In this document: positions 62,765 through 64,000 of the stretch, in pieces | Numbering within the stretch: the stretch's first letter is position 1 | Layout of the letters: each line of letters begins with the position of its first letter | DNA from: Dyella sp. OK004 | GTDB lineage: Bacteria; Pseudomonadota; Gammaproteobacteria; Xanthomonadales; Rhodanobacteraceae | Assembly (NCBI RefSeq): GCF_900114495.1 | Contig: NZ_FOZI01000001.1 | Location: forward strand, 1,259,469-1,323,468 | Length of the DNA stretch: 64,000 nt | Reading direction: 5' to 3' | Notes under the pieces: model-generated | The model's database searches: none | What the model was told of the DNA's origin: nothing | The model's input: the letters and a program-made list of their open reading frames with translations, nothing else | Position numbers and translations under genes: made by a program

Positions 62765-64000
62765 ATGCGTTTCAAGACAAAGTTATTGCGCGATTCAATC
62801 GTTTTCGCGCTTGTGGCAGGCAGCACGGTTTTCGCCAGCACGGCAGCGGCGCAACAAGGCCCCAAGGATGAAGACACCAAGACGCTCGAGCGCATCGTGG
62901 TGACCGGCTCCAACATTCCGCGTATCGATACCGAAACCGCATCGCCGGTACAGGTGATTTCGCGGCAGGAAATCGAACGCACCGGCAAGGCGACCATCGC
63001 CGAATATCTGCAGACGCTGACCTCGGATGGCGCGGGCTCGATTCCCAAGACGTTCGGCAACGGCTTCGCCGGCGGTGGCGCGGGCGTCTCGCTGCGCGGC
63101 CTCGGCGCCGGCTCCACGCTGGTGCTGTTGAACGGCCGCCGCATGGCGCCGTTCGGCCTCGCCGACGACGGCCAGAAGGTGTTCACCGACCTCAGCACCA
63201 TCCCGATGGAAGCAGTGGATCGCATCGAAGTGCTGAAAGACGGCGCCTCGGCCATCTATGGTTCCGACGCCATCGCCGGCGTGGTGAACATCATCCTGCG
63301 CAAGGACTTCACCGGCGCGGTGGCGAAAGCCTCGTACGGCGTTTCCGACTACGGCGACGGTAACCAGTGGAAGGGCTCGCTCACCGCGGGCACCGGCACC
63401 CTGGCGAAGGATCGCTACAACGTGTTCTTCAACCTGGAAGCTTCGAAGACCGAAGAAATCTTCGTCAACGATCGCCGCGATCGCGAGTGGATCGGCAATG
63501 GCGACCTGCGCCCGTGGGGTTACAGCCTCACCGGCAGCACGAATCTGGGCGGTGGGATCACCGGCGGCGGCGCCGTAGGCGGCAATTCCCCCACTGGCAA
63601 CGTGCGCAATCCGGCGACGAGCCTCTATCAGTCGCTGCCTGGTTGCTCGACCTTCAGTCCCGTCATCTCCCCGGCTGATCCGGGTGGCGGCTGTCTGTGG
63701 CAGGTCGGCCGGTTCCGCACGCTGACTCCAAATGACGCCACCATCAACTTCTTTGCGCGCGGCACTTATGCACTGTCGGACCACGCTGAGCTGTACAGCG
63801 AGTTTGGCTATTCGAACAAAAAGACCAAGTTCCAGACCACGCCGTCGGGTGTGTCCGGTTCGTGGGGTTATCCCGGCGGCCCGGTGAATGCCAGCAGCGG
63901 CCCAGGCGCCGTGGTGCTTGGCGCCGGCCACCCGGACAACCCGTTTGGTGCGGCGGCCCGACTGCGCTATTCCGCCTGGGACGTGGGTCCGCGCAGGATC
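62765..64000 (+). CDS. TonB-dependent receptor, N-terminal part (runs off window)
   Basis: The frame is open from ATG 62765 to the window end, 412 residues. It has a signal peptide (SIVFALVAGSTVFASTAAAQ), TonB box LERIVVTGSNIP, and a plug domain (LRGLGAGSTLVLLNGRRMAP, MEAVDRIEVLKDGASAIYGS, AGVVNIILRKDF). This Oar-like type with a longer signal region is abundant in Xanthomonadales and often imports carbohydrates or peptides. GGAGGG lies upstream of the ATG. It follows the GntR gene on the same strand by 556 bases and could be co-regulated. The 3' end and substrate are not visible. Confidence 0.9.
   Translation, partial: MRFKTKLLRDSIVFALVAGSTVFASTAAAQQGPKDEDTKTLERIVVTGSNIPRIDTETASPVQVISRQEIERTGKATIAEYLQTLTSDGAGSIPKTFGNGFAGGGAGVSLRGLGAGSTLVLLNGRRMAPFGLADDGQKVFTDLSTIPMEAVDRIEVLKDGASAIYGSDAIAGVVNIILRKDFTGAVAKASYGVSDYGDGNQWKGSLTAGTGTLAKDRYNVFFNLEASKTEEIFVNDRRDREWIGNGDLRPWGYSLTGSTNLGGGITGGGAVGGNSPTGNVRNPATSLYQSLPGCSTFSPVISPADPGGGCLWQVGRFRTLTPNDATINFFARGTYALSDHAELYSEFGYSNKKTKFQTTPSGVSGSWGYPGGPVNASSGPGAVVLGAGHPDNPFGAAARLRYSAWDVGPRRI

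Overview
The window looks like chromosome of a GC-rich gammaproteobacterium of the order Lysobacterales (Xanthomonadales), most likely a Dyella/Luteibacter/Rhodanobacter-type Rhodanobacteraceae. This is inferred from overall gene style (two TonB-dependent receptors, S10 carboxypeptidase, clustered Entner-Doudoroff genes, Oar-like receptor start) and from many dispersed palindromic repeats; no rRNA or tRNA gene is present to confirm it.

Layout. 1-5.8 kb: small regulatory and metabolic genes (C-terminal fragment of an unknown protein, SDR epimerase, AraC regulator divergent from a DUF3224 gene, LysE exporter divergent from a WYL regulator, SnoaL-like secreted protein). 5.9-14.4 kb, minus strand: a chaperone-usher fimbrial operon reading major pilin, chaperone, usher, minor pilin, then three tandem two-domain fimbrial adhesins with AT-rich N-terminal halves. 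14.7-15.6 kb: an IS3-family remnant in a repeat-rich divergent control region. 15.6-30.1 kb, plus strand: a complete type I secretion system (LapB-like ABC, HlyD-like adaptor, TolC-like channel with a long low-complexity extension) followed by three large paralogous Ig-repeat proteins sharing an unusual histidine-containing C-terminus, the likely substrates. 30.2-34.6 kb: a BvgA/RcsB-like response regulator and a BvgS-like hybrid kinase whose start codons overlap head to head. Together, 5.9-34.6 kb resembles a surface-adhesion and biofilm island with its own phosphorelay.

34.7-56 kb: mostly housekeeping or accessory genes (outer-membrane transporter, HAD phosphatases, lipase, S1 protease with a large novel C-terminal region, TonB receptor, Lhr helicase, S10 peptidase, MFS and EamA transporters, FtrA-like regulator divergent from a rhodanese, DUF1272, PhzF). 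The Lhr gene carries two in-frame insertions of the palindromic repeats that elsewhere lie between genes. 56.3-61.2 kb, minus strand: zwf-pgl-edd-eda, the Entner-Doudoroff route from glucose-6-phosphate to pyruvate, divergent from a HutC-type GntR regulator; a second TonB receptor begins at 62765 and runs off the window.

The most unusual content is (i) the three-substrate type I secretion locus with its shared, partly internalised C-terminal module, (ii) palindromic elements that enter coding sequence in frame or supply stop codons, and (iii) mosaic tandem adhesins.
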